Made by a program: the position numbers and the translations under genes
Source of the DNA: Trichoderma breve
Taxonomy: Eukaryota; Ascomycota; Sordariomycetes; Hypocreales; Hypocreaceae
Direction of reading: 5' to 3'
NCBI RefSeq assembly: GCF_028502605.1
Contig: NW_026611593.1
Location: forward strand, 1,550,001-1,614,000
Length of the DNA stretch: 64,000 nt
The notes under the pieces: generated by a model
Databases searched by the model: none
What the model was told of the DNA's origin: nothing
Seen by the model: the letters and a program-made list of their open reading frames with translations, nothing else
Part shown: in pieces, positions 21,164 to 31,911 of the stretch
How the letters are laid out: each line of letters starts with the position of its first letter
How positions within the stretch are numbered: the stretch's first letter is position 1

Positions 21164-23335
21164 ATGTCTGATACCCCGTCTGATACACAATCGGTCTTCT
21201 GGATGGACGTCAAGCCGAATATGCCAGATAATACTGCCATTCAGGTTCTGATGGAGAGGTGCGGTTGCTCTAGAGAGCGAGCAGTCACTTTACTAGGGGC
21301 AAGTAAACAGGTTTCGAGATTATTTGCAGTGCCTCCTTTTCCTAATGGTGTTATAGATTTGGAATAATGATGTCGACGAGGCCGAGAAACATCATCGTAT
21401 GATGGAATCGTACACTCAAGACTTGCATGACGAATCTCCATCCTCAACGCCGGAATTTTTGGAACTTGCACAAAGCGATCCATCATCCAAGGGCTTTTTT
21501 CGTTCACGATCTAATTCTATCAAGTCTCATAGTACATCCTCGGATATGGGATACCAGAGTGACGCCCAAAAGTCCGTACATGATACAAATGAAGACAGCT
21601 TTCCCAAAGAATGGGATTTCACTTTACCTCGTCTTCCTTGGTTGGAAATCTCCACGGAGGATGACTTTAGCCCCGATAGCCTTGCCGCAGCCATTCAGCA
21701 TGGTGTCACGGCCTATCGTCTCCGAAGCTATCTGAACACTTACGATCCAAGGCTTCTTGGGCAAGATATCAATGCCAACGTCATGGGGTTTCCTCTCATA
21801 TTCTATGCCGTTGAGTCAAACGACGAGAACATGGTACGGCTCTTGACCGAGTTTGGAGCGAGTGCAAGTGCTGTACATGACGCTTTCCAAGTCCCTTTAT
21901 TAGCATTCGCCATCATGTGCGGAGAGACGCTGCAGCTTGACACAACAAACATGGTCTGTGTTCTTCTCAGCAAAGGTGCTTCCGCCAACTCCATTCCGAT
22001 GGATTTATTTGCACCATATCTACGGGATGAAGCCACAAGTTCCGGGCAGAAAGGCAAGAATGTGATTAGTTCTGCTGCAGAGACTGCGTGGTGCTCCCTA
22101 GCCACAAAGACCAGGCTCGCAAGGAACATCAATCTCACCCAGAGGTACTTTCTGGAAAAGTCCACGAAGATGAAGCCACCCTCTGCGAAAAAACGGCAGA
22201 TCGCTGGGATCAAAAACTGTCAGGGGCTGCTGGGTATTCCGTATTTCCTTGTTGGCCAAACCGTTGCCACCGATCTTCTCATCCAGAGGTTGCTCACTCA
22301 TCTCATGATGCCCACTAAACAGCCATTGGTGTTATGCTTCGCTGGCCCTAGTGGCCATGGAAAGACTGAACTGGCGCGGCAGCTCGGTCATCTTCTATCA
22401 CTGGACTTGGAAGTTGTTGACTGCACCACATTCACTCATGAGATGGAGCTGTTTGGTCCCAGGGCGCCTTACCACGGTTACCAAAAAGGATCATCAGTCA
22501 ACAACTTTCTCGTGGAGCATTCTGGAAGACAGTGTATTGTTTTCTTAGATGAATTCGAAAAGACGACGAAGGAAATTCATCAAAGTTTGCTACTTCCATT
22601 TGATAATGGTATGACACCTGATTGACGATGACTGTTACAGGGGCTAATCTGTGAGATAGGTGAATACAGAGACAGACGAACGGGCGATAGAATTAATTGC
22701 TCTAATACAATCTGGATAATGGCCACAAACGCCCTTGATGACACCATTCTTGACTTTTATGACCACAACGACGCCATTGCTGGCGATGATGCGGGGGAGA
22801 GAGCTCGGCTGCTCAGGAAGCTTTGCCAGCAGTTACAAGAAGGGTTTCTTCAAAAATTCGGTGTAAGTCCCTCCTGTTTACGCTTGAATAAACCTTCCAG
22901 CCGTTTCTGATGACTAACTTGGATACTCAGGCACCCGTGACAGGGCGCATCTCAGACTTTATTCCCCTGCTCCCCTTCTCTGCTGGCGAACAAGCCGTCA
23001 TCACCCACAAATGCTTATTAGAATTGGCAGAGGATTTACGTTTGCCTATAAGCTTAACCAAGGGGCCAGCAGAGCGGCTTATTGGTGATATCAGGTTACT
23101 GATTCGAAGGGATGGCACAGTGTGTTCGACTCTTGCAAAGGCGCACTATCATAACAAGTTGGGAGCACGTAGTCTAAAAGCAGGAGCAGAAAAGGTCAAG
23201 CGGATTGTTCTGGACGCGTACCTTGACGACGATGAGGAGATTGAGGAGCAGAATACCCTACGGGATGTTGTCGTTGACGTGGATGGTGATGAGATTGTTG
23301 GCAAGATTCTGCCGGTTACGAAGGCAACTGCTTAA
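21164..23335 (+). CDS. Ankyrin-AAA+ ATPase resembling Skd3/CLPB
   Basis: Four exons: 21164-21310, 21357-22608, 22660-22862, 22931-23335, giving 668 residues; the first intron (46 bp, donor GTTTCG) is the least certain. An N-terminal helical segment (IQVLMERCGCSRERAVTLLGA) resembles a UBA/HYPK-type fold. Residues 60-150 are Ser-rich. Ankyrin-like repeats lie at about 183-275 (GFPLIFYAVESNDENMVRLL). The AAA+ core has Walker A GPSGHGKTELA (about 379), Walker B CIVFLDEFEK (about 441), sensor 1 IWIMATN (about 482), and a Clp small domain with YHNKLGARSLKAGAE (sensor 2 Arg, about 611). The order ankyrin then one ClpB-like AAA+ is that of the animal disaggregase Skd3/CLPB. Unlike Skd3 I see no mitochondrial presequence. 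A disaggregase or unfoldase role is inferred from the domains. Confidence 0.85.
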
Positions 23336-24179
23336 GCATGATGGTGGATATTTGCATTTAGGTGTCACCACCTTTTTCTTTTTTTTTTTTTTTTTTTTTT
23401 CAATTTACAGTAAGACTAGCTTGAGAGATGATTTTGTTCACTGTTCTTACATCTAAGGTCTTTCAATGCCACTCCGCAGAGGAAACAACAAGGCTTGGGC
23501 ATTGCGTCAAAATGTTACACATATTATGAGATACGCAGTCAAGCGAGGCACATCGGAAGCGTGCTGGTGCGGCGGTCAGAAATCTCAACATGGGTAAACA
23601 AGTGAATAGTGTTCACTTAGACATATCTGCATACATATTTGTTGGGGGTATGGAAACATTTCGAAGGGTTAATGCATATATCATGGCATGTAACCGTCAT
23701 GGCGACTGCAGGGGGCCTACCTTAAGTACATGTGATGTTGAGGGATAGAAGATACATATGCACCTCCACGTAACAAGAGAAAGATAGCTCTCGAATTTGA
23801 TAAATTGTGAGTGGTTAGGCAACAGAGTTTTCAGGCCGCTCTGCAGACCTAGTACATGCATTCAACACGCTGTTGGCCGGCAATTGATTGTAGACCTATC
23901 CAATCACTTATGCAGGCATGCGATCAATGGGAGGCGGGAGGCCCGCAAGTAGCATTCACGTACGATCTAGTCATGCCTACGAGGGGTTTGCGGTCTTCGG
24001 TTATAGTGGTCTCTTGATGAAAGTTCCCTGCATGCCACTCATGTCTTATTCGGCGTTGAAGTGACTATACAGGTGTTGTCACGTTGTCACAAGTATATAT
24101 AGAGACATATTTCACACCTTTCGAGGAGTTGGATGGAGAGCCAGCATTCTTGAGGTTGTTAAATACAAATCACCGAACC
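23336..24179. other. Intergenic region
   Basis: Begins with the 3' flank of the ankyrin-AAA+ gene, including a run of 22 T at 23379-23400. A GGGAGGCCCGC motif at about 23936-23946 also occurs near 20998. The TATA-like element of the next gene lies at 24094-24101. No gene seen. Confidence 0.5.
24094..24101 (+). promoter_or_regulatory. TATA-like element before the stonustoxin-like/GTPase gene
   Basis: TATATATA about 86 bp before the ATG at 24180. It lies inside the region that an extended non-ATG reading would treat as coding, so it supports the 24180 start. Confidence 0.4.
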
Positions 24180-27100
24180 ATGGAAGATCAAGTGGTTCCA
24201 GCTCTCAGACGGGTTGCAGAAATCGGAACCCTGTATGATGCAAAAACAGACATGTTTCTGAACGCTTCTGTTCTATCTCGAGGTCTGTCGGACAATTATG
24301 TGTCGACAAAGCAGACTCCTCAAACGGAAATTACCATCTCCAGATGCGCTTCGTATGAAGATGTATTCCGAGATCTCCATATCGATGACGCCACCGCGGT
24401 CAATATTCTCACCGGAATTCTTGAGCTCCAAGGTGCTGCAGTCTTCCTTCGTGACTTTGTACCAAGCGGTGGAGCAGGCCGTGCAGCTGTTATTCATCAA
24501 GTCTCGACTGTGGCTCAAATGCTGGTCAATTTGCCCGAAGCTTTCCACTTGAGCGGCGATTCAACACCTTTGCAGACCAATGACTGCACTCATGTCGTCA
24601 TTGGAATCAAGTGGGGATTGCGGACAATTATCGCAGCCGGCTGTCCCACGTCTGGTAAATCAGGACTATCTGAAGGTGAAGAGGCGACTTTCAATAGAGA
24701 TCTGGAGGTTTTGACGTCGTCCGTTGAGTCCGGCTATATCACGCCGCAATCACCATCGACAATGGGCCGTGAAATGGAACTCTGCAATGATCTCCTACTC
24801 TACAGCGATGTTTTCGACAAAGAGGGTCTGATCATGCAGGGTGTGTCTGAAGTATGCGAATTCATTCGCATTGTACCGGCCCATATCCGACAAGAAAGCA
24901 GCGGGAAGGGGTGGCCAATCGCATACACCATGATTCCTATCAAGACGCTTTCGTATTTTCTACCTCTGCCAGAGGTGTTTCAGCACAGTTTGAAACCAGT
25001 CAGAATGGATTATCTTACCAACTTCGTATATCTATTCGACGACTTGGAAATTGCCATTGGTAAGCTTCGAAACTATCATACCTACCTGGCGAGTCAGTTC
25101 ATGCACGTATCCAAAGACCATATCCACGAGGTCTCACAATCCATCAAAATCTTGGATGAAGCTAAGAAGTTGGCATCTAATGAGCTTTCCCACCTCTTGT
25201 TAGATGTCTGGCAAGGGAAGAAAGACCATTCATTGCTATTGGAATTGTATCATTACATTGCCTCAATGGATCCTTCACCAAAGCAACTCTCTGCTATCGC
25301 CGGGCGAGAAACTGACAAGCTCGAATTCATCGCGAGTGCTGTTGCTCAGGGCTCAAACTACATTGGTCACAATGGGCTTTCCCATGAAATGGTCAAAAAC
25401 GCCCATAAAGACACTTGCTATTATATCTTTCACTTTGATTCTGTTGCAATGAACCAAAAACAGGAATGGAATGACAATTTTACCCTACTTCTGGAGTTAC
25501 TTGGTCAACGTGATGATCGGATGCCTGTCTACATCATGGACCACGATGCAACAGGTTCTAACACGTGCCAAGGGATGTCACGTATTGCTCAGTACAAGGG
25601 CGAAACAGAGAGTATCTTTGATGTGCTCATACAGCGCCAAATTATCGCTTCAATGTGCTTCGCTCAATGCTCCAGCGAAAATCTGGATAGGAGCAATTGC
25701 CAACGGCCAGTCAAAAGGCGCTTTGTGAAGATATCTTGCCCGAGTGTGGGATGCAATTCGAACCATTTGGAATGGACCTGCCCACAGTGCTTCACAGCAA
25801 TCGAATATGGATTCAGTGACGACTATTTCTACTGCGATTGCGGCCGTGGTCTCTTCAGCGCGTATGAGTTTAAGTGTAATAACCCCAAGCACGATGGTGG
25901 TTACAAGACATACGACGCGGATAAGCTTCGCAAGCTTTTGGGTAAATTGAGCGAGGACAACTACATCAATATTCTCATTCTGGGAGAGACTGGAGTGGGA
26001 AAGTCGACGTTTATCAATGCCTTTGTCAACTACATTTCTTATCCCACGTTGGATGCAGCAAAGGAGGCCGAAAAGCTCGCGTCTGTCATTCCTTGCTCGT
26101 TCTCCCTCCAAACCATGGATAGAGAAAATTCAGGAACAGAAATTCAGGAACACCACGTCAAAGTTGGTGGGCGCGATGATGAAGTAGATGGATCGACTGG
26201 CAACTCGGCAACGCAAAAGTCAGCTGTCTATCCAGTCACGATCGGAGCAAAAACGTATCGATTGATCGATACCCCTGGCATTGGAGATACCAGAGGCCTG
26301 TCCTATGATAAAGAGAATATGGCCGATATTCTGAAAACGATTAGCTCCTACGACAAGCTGCATGGTATCTTGGTGCTGGTCAAGTCCAACAATGCCCGTC
26401 TTACTATCACTTTTAGATTCTGCGTCAAGGAACTCCTCACACATCTTCATCGGAGTGCGACCAAGAACATGGCTTTTGGATTCACTAACACTCGCATCTC
26501 CAACTATGCGCCGGGCGATACGTTCAAGCCACTCAAAGCCTTGCTTGATGGACATTCCGACATACCAATCACGCTCTCCACGTCAACGACTTATTGTTTC
26601 GACTCGGAAAGCTTCCGCTACCTTGCAGCTTATAAACAGAGTATTCCAATGACCAACGAGGAAGAATTTCGTCGTAGTTGGGACCACTCGAGCAAAGAGG
26701 CGCATAGACTCCTCAAGTATTTTGCATCAACTCCGCCTCACCCCGTCACCAGTACATTGAGCCTGAATGGCGCTCGCAAGCTGATATTGGAGCTGACAAA
26801 ACCCATGGCCAGCATCTCGGAAAACATTCAGAAGAATATTCAACTATGCGAAACCAAAAAGGTTGAGGTTAGAAGCACAAAGCTGACGGCGAGCAATCTT
26901 CGCAGGAAGTTGCGCTTAGAAAGGATTCAGTTTAAAGCCATTAAGCTAGACAGACCTCGCACGGTTTGCAAGAATCCCGCCTGCTGTGACTTTAAAGACA
27001 GTGGACTTAATGATGGAGTGGTTGTCACCATCTACAAAACGCACTGCCATCTTGAGTGCTATCTTGACAATGTCACGGAAGATGTCGTTGCCGATCCTGG

Positions 27101-28010
27101 TCTCATCCACTGCTGGGCTTTTAATGGCAGCAGTATTTGTCAAGTATGCCAACACCGTTGGCAAGAGCATTTGCATGTCCTCTATGAATTATCCGAGGTC
27201 AAAGTTCAAGTCACAGATACCGAAATAGAGAGACAACTCAAGGCCAATGGAGACGACTTGGCGCTGCGTGAAACATTCATCGCCCGGCTAGACCAGGATA
27301 TCGAGGAGTACAAACAGGAACTCGATGAGATTCGACGAGCTGCTGCTCGATTCTGTCTGTTCTTGAGAGAGAATGCCATCACGATAATCAATGATGCTAC
27401 ATTGGATTATCTTGACATGCTTATCCAGAGCGAGAGAGGAGTCATTGATACCGGCCGACAGCGAGGCGATTCTATGGACGCAAACCAGAAGCGTCTCCAG
27501 GCACTGAAAGATGACAGACAAATCCACCTGGAGCTGGTTGAAACTTTCAAGCAGAATATGATTGAACCCACGTGCGCTGAGGACATGCTGCTGGACGAGC
27601 AAGGAGTCGACGCACTGGTGAAGAAGCTGTATCAGCTGAAGCATTTCGGCGCCGACTTGGAGCACATCAAGTATGTAATAGAGTCTTCGCTTGAAGAAAC
27701 GTACCGCGAGCGGCCATATCGCGTACCAGCGATGAGCTCGCACAAACAAGGCATGGGTAGAACAAAACGCGAAATGAGTCATCGTCAGGAGCTACGGGGA
27801 TGGGGAGAAAGTGATGCTTATCAGACACCTCACCGGTCTAACGGTGATAGCAGTCTTAGAACGGGGAGAGGTGCTACTGACTTAAGACCCCCGTCTGGCC
27901 CCGTGTATGCATCGCCTCAACTTACTTGGGCTCAAGCGGTCAGATCGGGTTATTCTCATCAACACTCATCGAAGTCGTTGTTTGGTCGCTTTCTGTCGTG
28001 GAAAAGGTAG
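24180..28010 (+). CDS. Giant stonustoxin-like/P-loop GTPase/zinc-binding protein
   Basis: Single exon, 1276 residues from the first in-frame ATG at 24180. Residues about 5-160 look like the N-terminal MACPF-like module of stonustoxin-family proteins: RVAEIGTLYDAKTD, then THVVIGIKWGLRTIIAAG, which matches that family's THVV-x-x-I-x-x-G signature. Residues 250-400 are helical, as in the focal-adhesion-targeting-like region of that family, followed by a thioredoxin-like segment with MPVYIMDHDATG (about 448). A Cys-rich segment (CPSVGC, CPQC, CDCG, about 520-575) precedes a GTPase: Walker A ILGETGVGKST (about 600), G3 DTPGIGDTRG (about 697), FTNTR as possible G4. A second Cys/His segment (CKNPACC, THCHLEC, CQVCQHRWQEH) lies at about 930-1000, then a coiled coil and a basic tail. 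No signal peptide. Pore formation is not shown; I infer a cytosolic sensor or defence role only from architecture. Confidence 0.8.
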   Translation: MEDQVVPALRRVAEIGTLYDAKTDMFLNASVLSRGLSDNYVSTKQTPQTEITISRCASYEDVFRDLHIDDATAVNILTGILELQGAAVFLRDFVPSGGAGRAAVIHQVSTVAQMLVNLPEAFHLSGDSTPLQTNDCTHVVIGIKWGLRTIIAAGCPTSGKSGLSEGEEATFNRDLEVLTSSVESGYITPQSPSTMGREMELCNDLLLYSDVFDKEGLIMQGVSEVCEFIRIVPAHIRQESSGKGWPIAYTMIPIKTLSYFLPLPEVFQHSLKPVRMDYLTNFVYLFDDLEIAIGKLRNYHTYLASQFMHVSKDHIHEVSQSIKILDEAKKLASNELSHLLLDVWQGKKDHSLLLELYHYIASMDPSPKQLSAIAGRETDKLEFIASAVAQGSNYIGHNGLSHEMVKNAHKDTCYYIFHFDSVAMNQKQEWNDNFTLLLELLGQRDDRMPVYIMDHDATGSNTCQGMSRIAQYKGETESIFDVLIQRQIIASMCFAQCSSENLDRSNCQRPVKRRFVKISCPSVGCNSNHLEWTCPQCFTAIEYGFSDDYFYCDCGRGLFSAYEFKCNNPKHDGGYKTYDADKLRKLLGKLSEDNYINILILGETGVGKSTFINAFVNYISYPTLDAAKEAEKLASVIPCSFSLQTMDRENSGTEIQEHHVKVGGRDDEVDGSTGNSATQKSAVYPVTIGAKTYRLIDTPGIGDTRGLSYDKENMADILKTISSYDKLHGILVLVKSNNARLTITFRFCVKELLTHLHRSATKNMAFGFTNTRISNYAPGDTFKPLKALLDGHSDIPITLSTSTTYCFDSESFRYLAAYKQSIPMTNEEEFRRSWDHSSKEAHRLLKYFASTPPHPVTSTLSLNGARKLILELTKPMASISENIQKNIQLCETKKVEVRSTKLTASNLRRKLRLERIQFKAIKLDRPRTVCKNPACCDFKDSGLNDGVVVTIYKTHCHLECYLDNVTEDVVADPGLIHCWAFNGSSICQVCQHRWQEHLHVLYELSEVKVQVTDTEIERQLKANGDDLALRETFIARLDQDIEEYKQELDEIRRAAARFCLFLRENAITIINDATLDYLDMLIQSERGVIDTGRQRGDSMDANQKRLQALKDDRQIHLELVETFKQNMIEPTCAEDMLLDEQGVDALVKKLYQLKHFGADLEHIKYVIESSLEETYRERPYRVPAMSSHKQGMGRTKREMSHRQELRGWGESDAYQTPHRSNGDSSLRTGRGATDLRPPSGPVYASPQLTWAQAVRSGYSHQHSSKSLFGRFLSWKR

Positions 28011-28357
28011 GGGGAATAGATGCATTACTGCTATTGTGAGGATAATATCTAGCTAGATTGATAGAGATAGTGTGAATGCAACGAGATATTATGATAAGCA
28101 TCATACATGTAAATCGTATCTGTGTCTAGTGTACCTGTCTGGTAATTTCAGGAAGTGCGGTTAGCCTTCCAATGTTCTCAGTTAATCATATCACCAAATA
28201 GTTGGTTACCCCTTATCACTGTTGGCGTTAGATGTCGCGTCCGACCAAATGCAGTGGAAAAATTCATCCTGGGAAAAAAAAATGCGTGAGCCTTCCTTTG
28301 TTTGTGTTTTTTTCTTCTCTTTCTTTAAAGCAAGCTACATACGTATATGTAGGTAGT
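28011..28357. other. Intergenic region between convergent giants
   Basis: Short AT-rich 3' flanks of the GTPase gene (plus) and triple-AAA gene (minus). No gene seen. Confidence 0.6.
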
Positions 28358-31300
28358 TTAGTCTACTTCTTTTAATACTACTTCGTTCATCCCCCCTTTC
28401 ATTCGTTGCTGAAGCATATCCCTCATCAATCTGATCAAATCCTTCCTTGTGATGCATAACCCTCTGCCTTGCCACTGATCAAAACCATCTATATTTCCAT
28501 ACACGTACTCCGTCACTACACCGGCAAGTGTCTGCATATCTCGTCCGTTTGACCAACCTTTTGTCTTTGCCAGCATCTCAAACAGGCTCATCATGATTCC
28601 AGTTTCTTGGACATTCGAGCCATCCTCGGCTTCCAAAAGCTGGATATCCTGCTTGGCTATCAAATTGCACAGATGCTTCAAAGCAGACTCGGAGCCCATG
28701 GGAGTGAACATAATCTCCGTGGCAAACCGTCCCCGGAGTCCGGCATTAACTTTCATGAGACGGTCCATATCGTGAGTATACCCGGCCATGACAATAACCA
28801 TTTTTCGGTAATAGCGCGGCTTGGTCATGCAATCGACAATTTCTCCAACTGCTTCATTCGTAAAATTACCCTCGCCGCCAAATCCTAGGCGGTATGCCTC
28901 GTCGATGAACAAGACTTTTCCCAACGACCGCTCAAACAGCTCAACCACCTTGGGCCCGGTATGGCCGACATACTTTCCAATGAGATGTGTCGCAGAGCAC
29001 TCAATCACCTCATTAGTAGAGAGGAATCCCATATCATAAAAGATTTGGCCGATGATACGAGCAGTGTGCGTTTTTCCGGTGCCCGGGGGGCCCTTGAAGA
29101 TGTATGTGAACGGGATGATGCCCCGAGGATCCTTATCGTTGCGTCTCAGATTCTCAGCTATACGCTGGTAAGTCTGGAATCGCTGGATAGTGTCTTCAAA
29201 TCCAATAAGTCCATTGAAGAGCGCTCGGCATCTATCAGCAGCGGTAGCGCCTCTGTTGTATTCAGGATCAAAGTCTTCGGGCTCAAGCACAATATCCATT
29301 GCATCGACATCCGTGATCTTCGACATCCTCTCCCTGTGCCTGACTTTGGCCTGGTTCAAAAAGTTGACGACATCACCGCCGTTGCCAAAGTTTGGCCTAT
29401 CTCTTGCCCGACACAGTAATTCTGCTGCGACCTTCATTGCTTCTGGCGAGGCTCTAATTCCGTCTTCCTCCATCTTGATGTCGAGAATCTCTTGGAGCCG
29501 GTTGTCATCATAGTCATGGAATCGAAAGGCTTCTTCGAGTGGGAATCGCCGTCGTAAACCTGGGTTACACTTTTGGAGCATCTCTTCCATCCTGTCTGGG
29601 TATCCGACGAGGATCACACAACGGTCTTCACCAGGCTTGTTGTGGATCTTGGAGACGAGGATGTCAATGCAACCCAGTCGAAACTCGTCTGTTTCGTTGG
29701 ATCCAAGTTCACTACCATGGTAAAACATGTGCGCATCGTCTATGATCAAGATCTTGCCTTTGGTCGCATCAAGAATTGCGCTGGTCTTAGTTTCCGATTC
29801 GCCAATATACTGGCCGATGAAGTCGCCTGGGGTCTTGTAGATGACTTTTCGGCTGGAGACCAAACCAATGTCAGCCAGAATTTGGCCATAGAGCTTGGCC
29901 ACGGTGGTCTTTCCTGTACCAGGAGGTCCAATGAAAATCCGGTTAAGAGACGTCTTGAGCAGCTTCATGCCGTTAATCTCCCTTTGATAGTTGACCTTTG
30001 ACCGGGTGAGGAGCTGATTGACGGCTGACTTGATTTCTTCTAGCCCGGCCATCTTCTGAAGTTCTTTCCATGCCTTGCTCTTTGTTCGGACGTCCTCTGG
30101 CTCAGGCCCGATGATGTCTTGTCCCGTTAACAAGTGTTCATCCGGCAACGTCTCAGTCCACGAGTCCTCGATTTCCGACACCCTCTGTCGAATGCGGGTC
30201 GAGTGTCGCTCCAGTATCTTTCCATATGCCAGACGAAGCTCGTGTACGTTTCCGAATCCATGTTCATCGCGGCTACGACCGACACGTTGAGCCAGTATGC
30301 GCGGAAATGGCCCCAGTGGTCCTTGCTCTATCTTGAACGAGTTTTGTCCGACCATTTGAACAAATATTCTTCGAAGCTCATCATCACTGTAGTCTTCAAA
30401 GTGTAGTTGGCGTGGGAACAGCCATCTAGCCGCTGGAGAACTCCCTAGAACTTCTGGGATGCGGTTGAAAGAACCGGAAAGGACAACGACAACCTTTTCA
30501 GAGATGTCCTTCAGAATCTCCATTAGGAATGCGCGACAGTCGCTGTCTGCATACTCTACATCGCTGATATAGAGTACCTATTACAAATTCAGTAAACCGT
30601 TGAGACGCCTAGCAAACACACAGCCGCTGACTTACTCCTTTTGAGATAGCATCTTTGAGTTCCCTCATGTGTTGTCTCTGGCAGAGCGTATGACCTGATT
30701 TTTCTACAAAAACGTGAGAGGTCGAATTTCGGCCCCAGACATGGCAATCACGAAGAAATTCGTAATAAAGCTTCGCCAATGTTCGCTTTCCTAAAACATT
30801 GTCAGCAGGTGGCTCTTCTCTGTCTGCCGCCATGATGAAAAGGAGAGGGCGAATTGGTCGCCTTACCGGTTCCTGGGTTTCCCACCAGAACGAGGTTAAG
30901 ATCTTGTCGTCTCAACTTCCCCTGTCGACTGCGCGACGCATCGATCATGGCTTTGACCTCTAAGAAAGATATCTTAGATGACTCAAGTCCCACCATTTCC
31001 ATCACCTTATCGAGTGCTTCGTTCTTCTCGCCCAGCTTCTCTTTCTGACGCAACCAGTCCCTCTTTGCAAATGACTCCACAGGAGGCTCGTCATCTGCTG
31101 GAGCATCATCTAGAGGAGGAATGTTGTCAATGGATCCACGACGCGAAGGTACATTATTATCAAAGGGGTTGAAATACGGCGATTCGGGCAAGGATATGGT
31201 GGCCGGATCAACCTCTTGTTCGGTTTTAGGACTAGAATCAGATTGGTCTTCATCTTTGTTCTCCTTTTGAGACTCGTTTTGATCTTCTTCTTCAAGGGGT

Positions 31301-31911
31301 GGGAAATTGTCGGCCTCCTCATTGACGGGCTTAGTCTCATCTTCATCGTTGCTCGGCTTGGTCTCATCTCCATCGTTGCTAGGTTTGGTCTCATCTTCGT
31401 TATTGCTGGGCTTGGTCTGGTCTTCATCTTCTCCGTCAATGGCATCTTGTGATTTGCTCTCTGTTGATTTGACGTCTTTGGCTTCATCTTTATCAACGGT
31501 TGTAGGAGTTGTTGACTCTGATTCGGCTTTAGTAACAGGTGTCTGATTGGGATCCTGACTTGTTTCGTCACTGTGAGCGCTCTCTGCGGCTGGTGCTTGT
31601 GAAGAAGGTTTATCATCCGCTACCGGAGAGATATCAGCTACTTCTTGGTCATCCTGTTCAGGGCAAGCAATAGATTCTAGGTCGGTCTTTCTTTCATCTG
31701 CGTCTTCTGATGATGTAGTCACAGGTGTCGCACATGGAAGTTCGTTGTCTGATACGCTTGCTGTGTTGTCTATGTCATCGGTTTCGTCTGAAGCATTAGG
31801 AGAGAGAGCTTCATCATTTGGAATACCCTCTCTAGTAATATTGGAGTCTTTGTCGCCATGGGATTCCGGGTGTGGCTGTTGGTCAAGGACCTCTTCCACG
31901 TTGCCGTCCAT
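28358..31911 (-). CDS. Triple-AAA CbxX/CfqX-type ATPase with acidic disordered N-terminus
   Basis: Three exons: 31911-30867, 30790-30636, 30577-28358, giving 1139 residues. The ATG at 31911 (MDGNVEEVLDQ) is the first in frame; the frame upstream has no ATG. Residues 1-300 are acidic and Ser/Thr/Pro-rich with about four copies of a DETKPSN repeat. Three AAA modules follow. Module 1: GNPGTGKRT at 343-351, split by an intron, with a Walker B-like LYISDVEYA that lacks the usual DE pair. Module 2: GPPGTGKTT at about 617 and ILIIDDAH at about 680, with GLRRRF. Module 3: GPPGTGKTH at about 896 and VLFIDEAY at about 959, with GLRGRF. YIGESE and YVGHTG after the Walker A motifs are typical of the CbxX/CfqX (RuBisCO-activase-like) AAA group. 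Fungal members are large and of unknown function. Module 1 may be a degenerate, non-hydrolysing copy. Confidence 0.88.
31321..31430 (-). repeat. 30-bp coding repeats (DETKPSN)
   Basis: About four imperfect 27-30-bp units in the N-terminal acidic part of the triple-AAA gene. Each encodes a variant of DETKPSN plus two or three acidic residues. The frame is kept. Confidence 0.75.

Noticed and set aside
24084..24179. Extension of the stonustoxin-like/GTPase gene by 32 codons
   Set aside because: The first codon is TTG, and a TATA-like element lies inside the stretch; the first ATG is at 24180.
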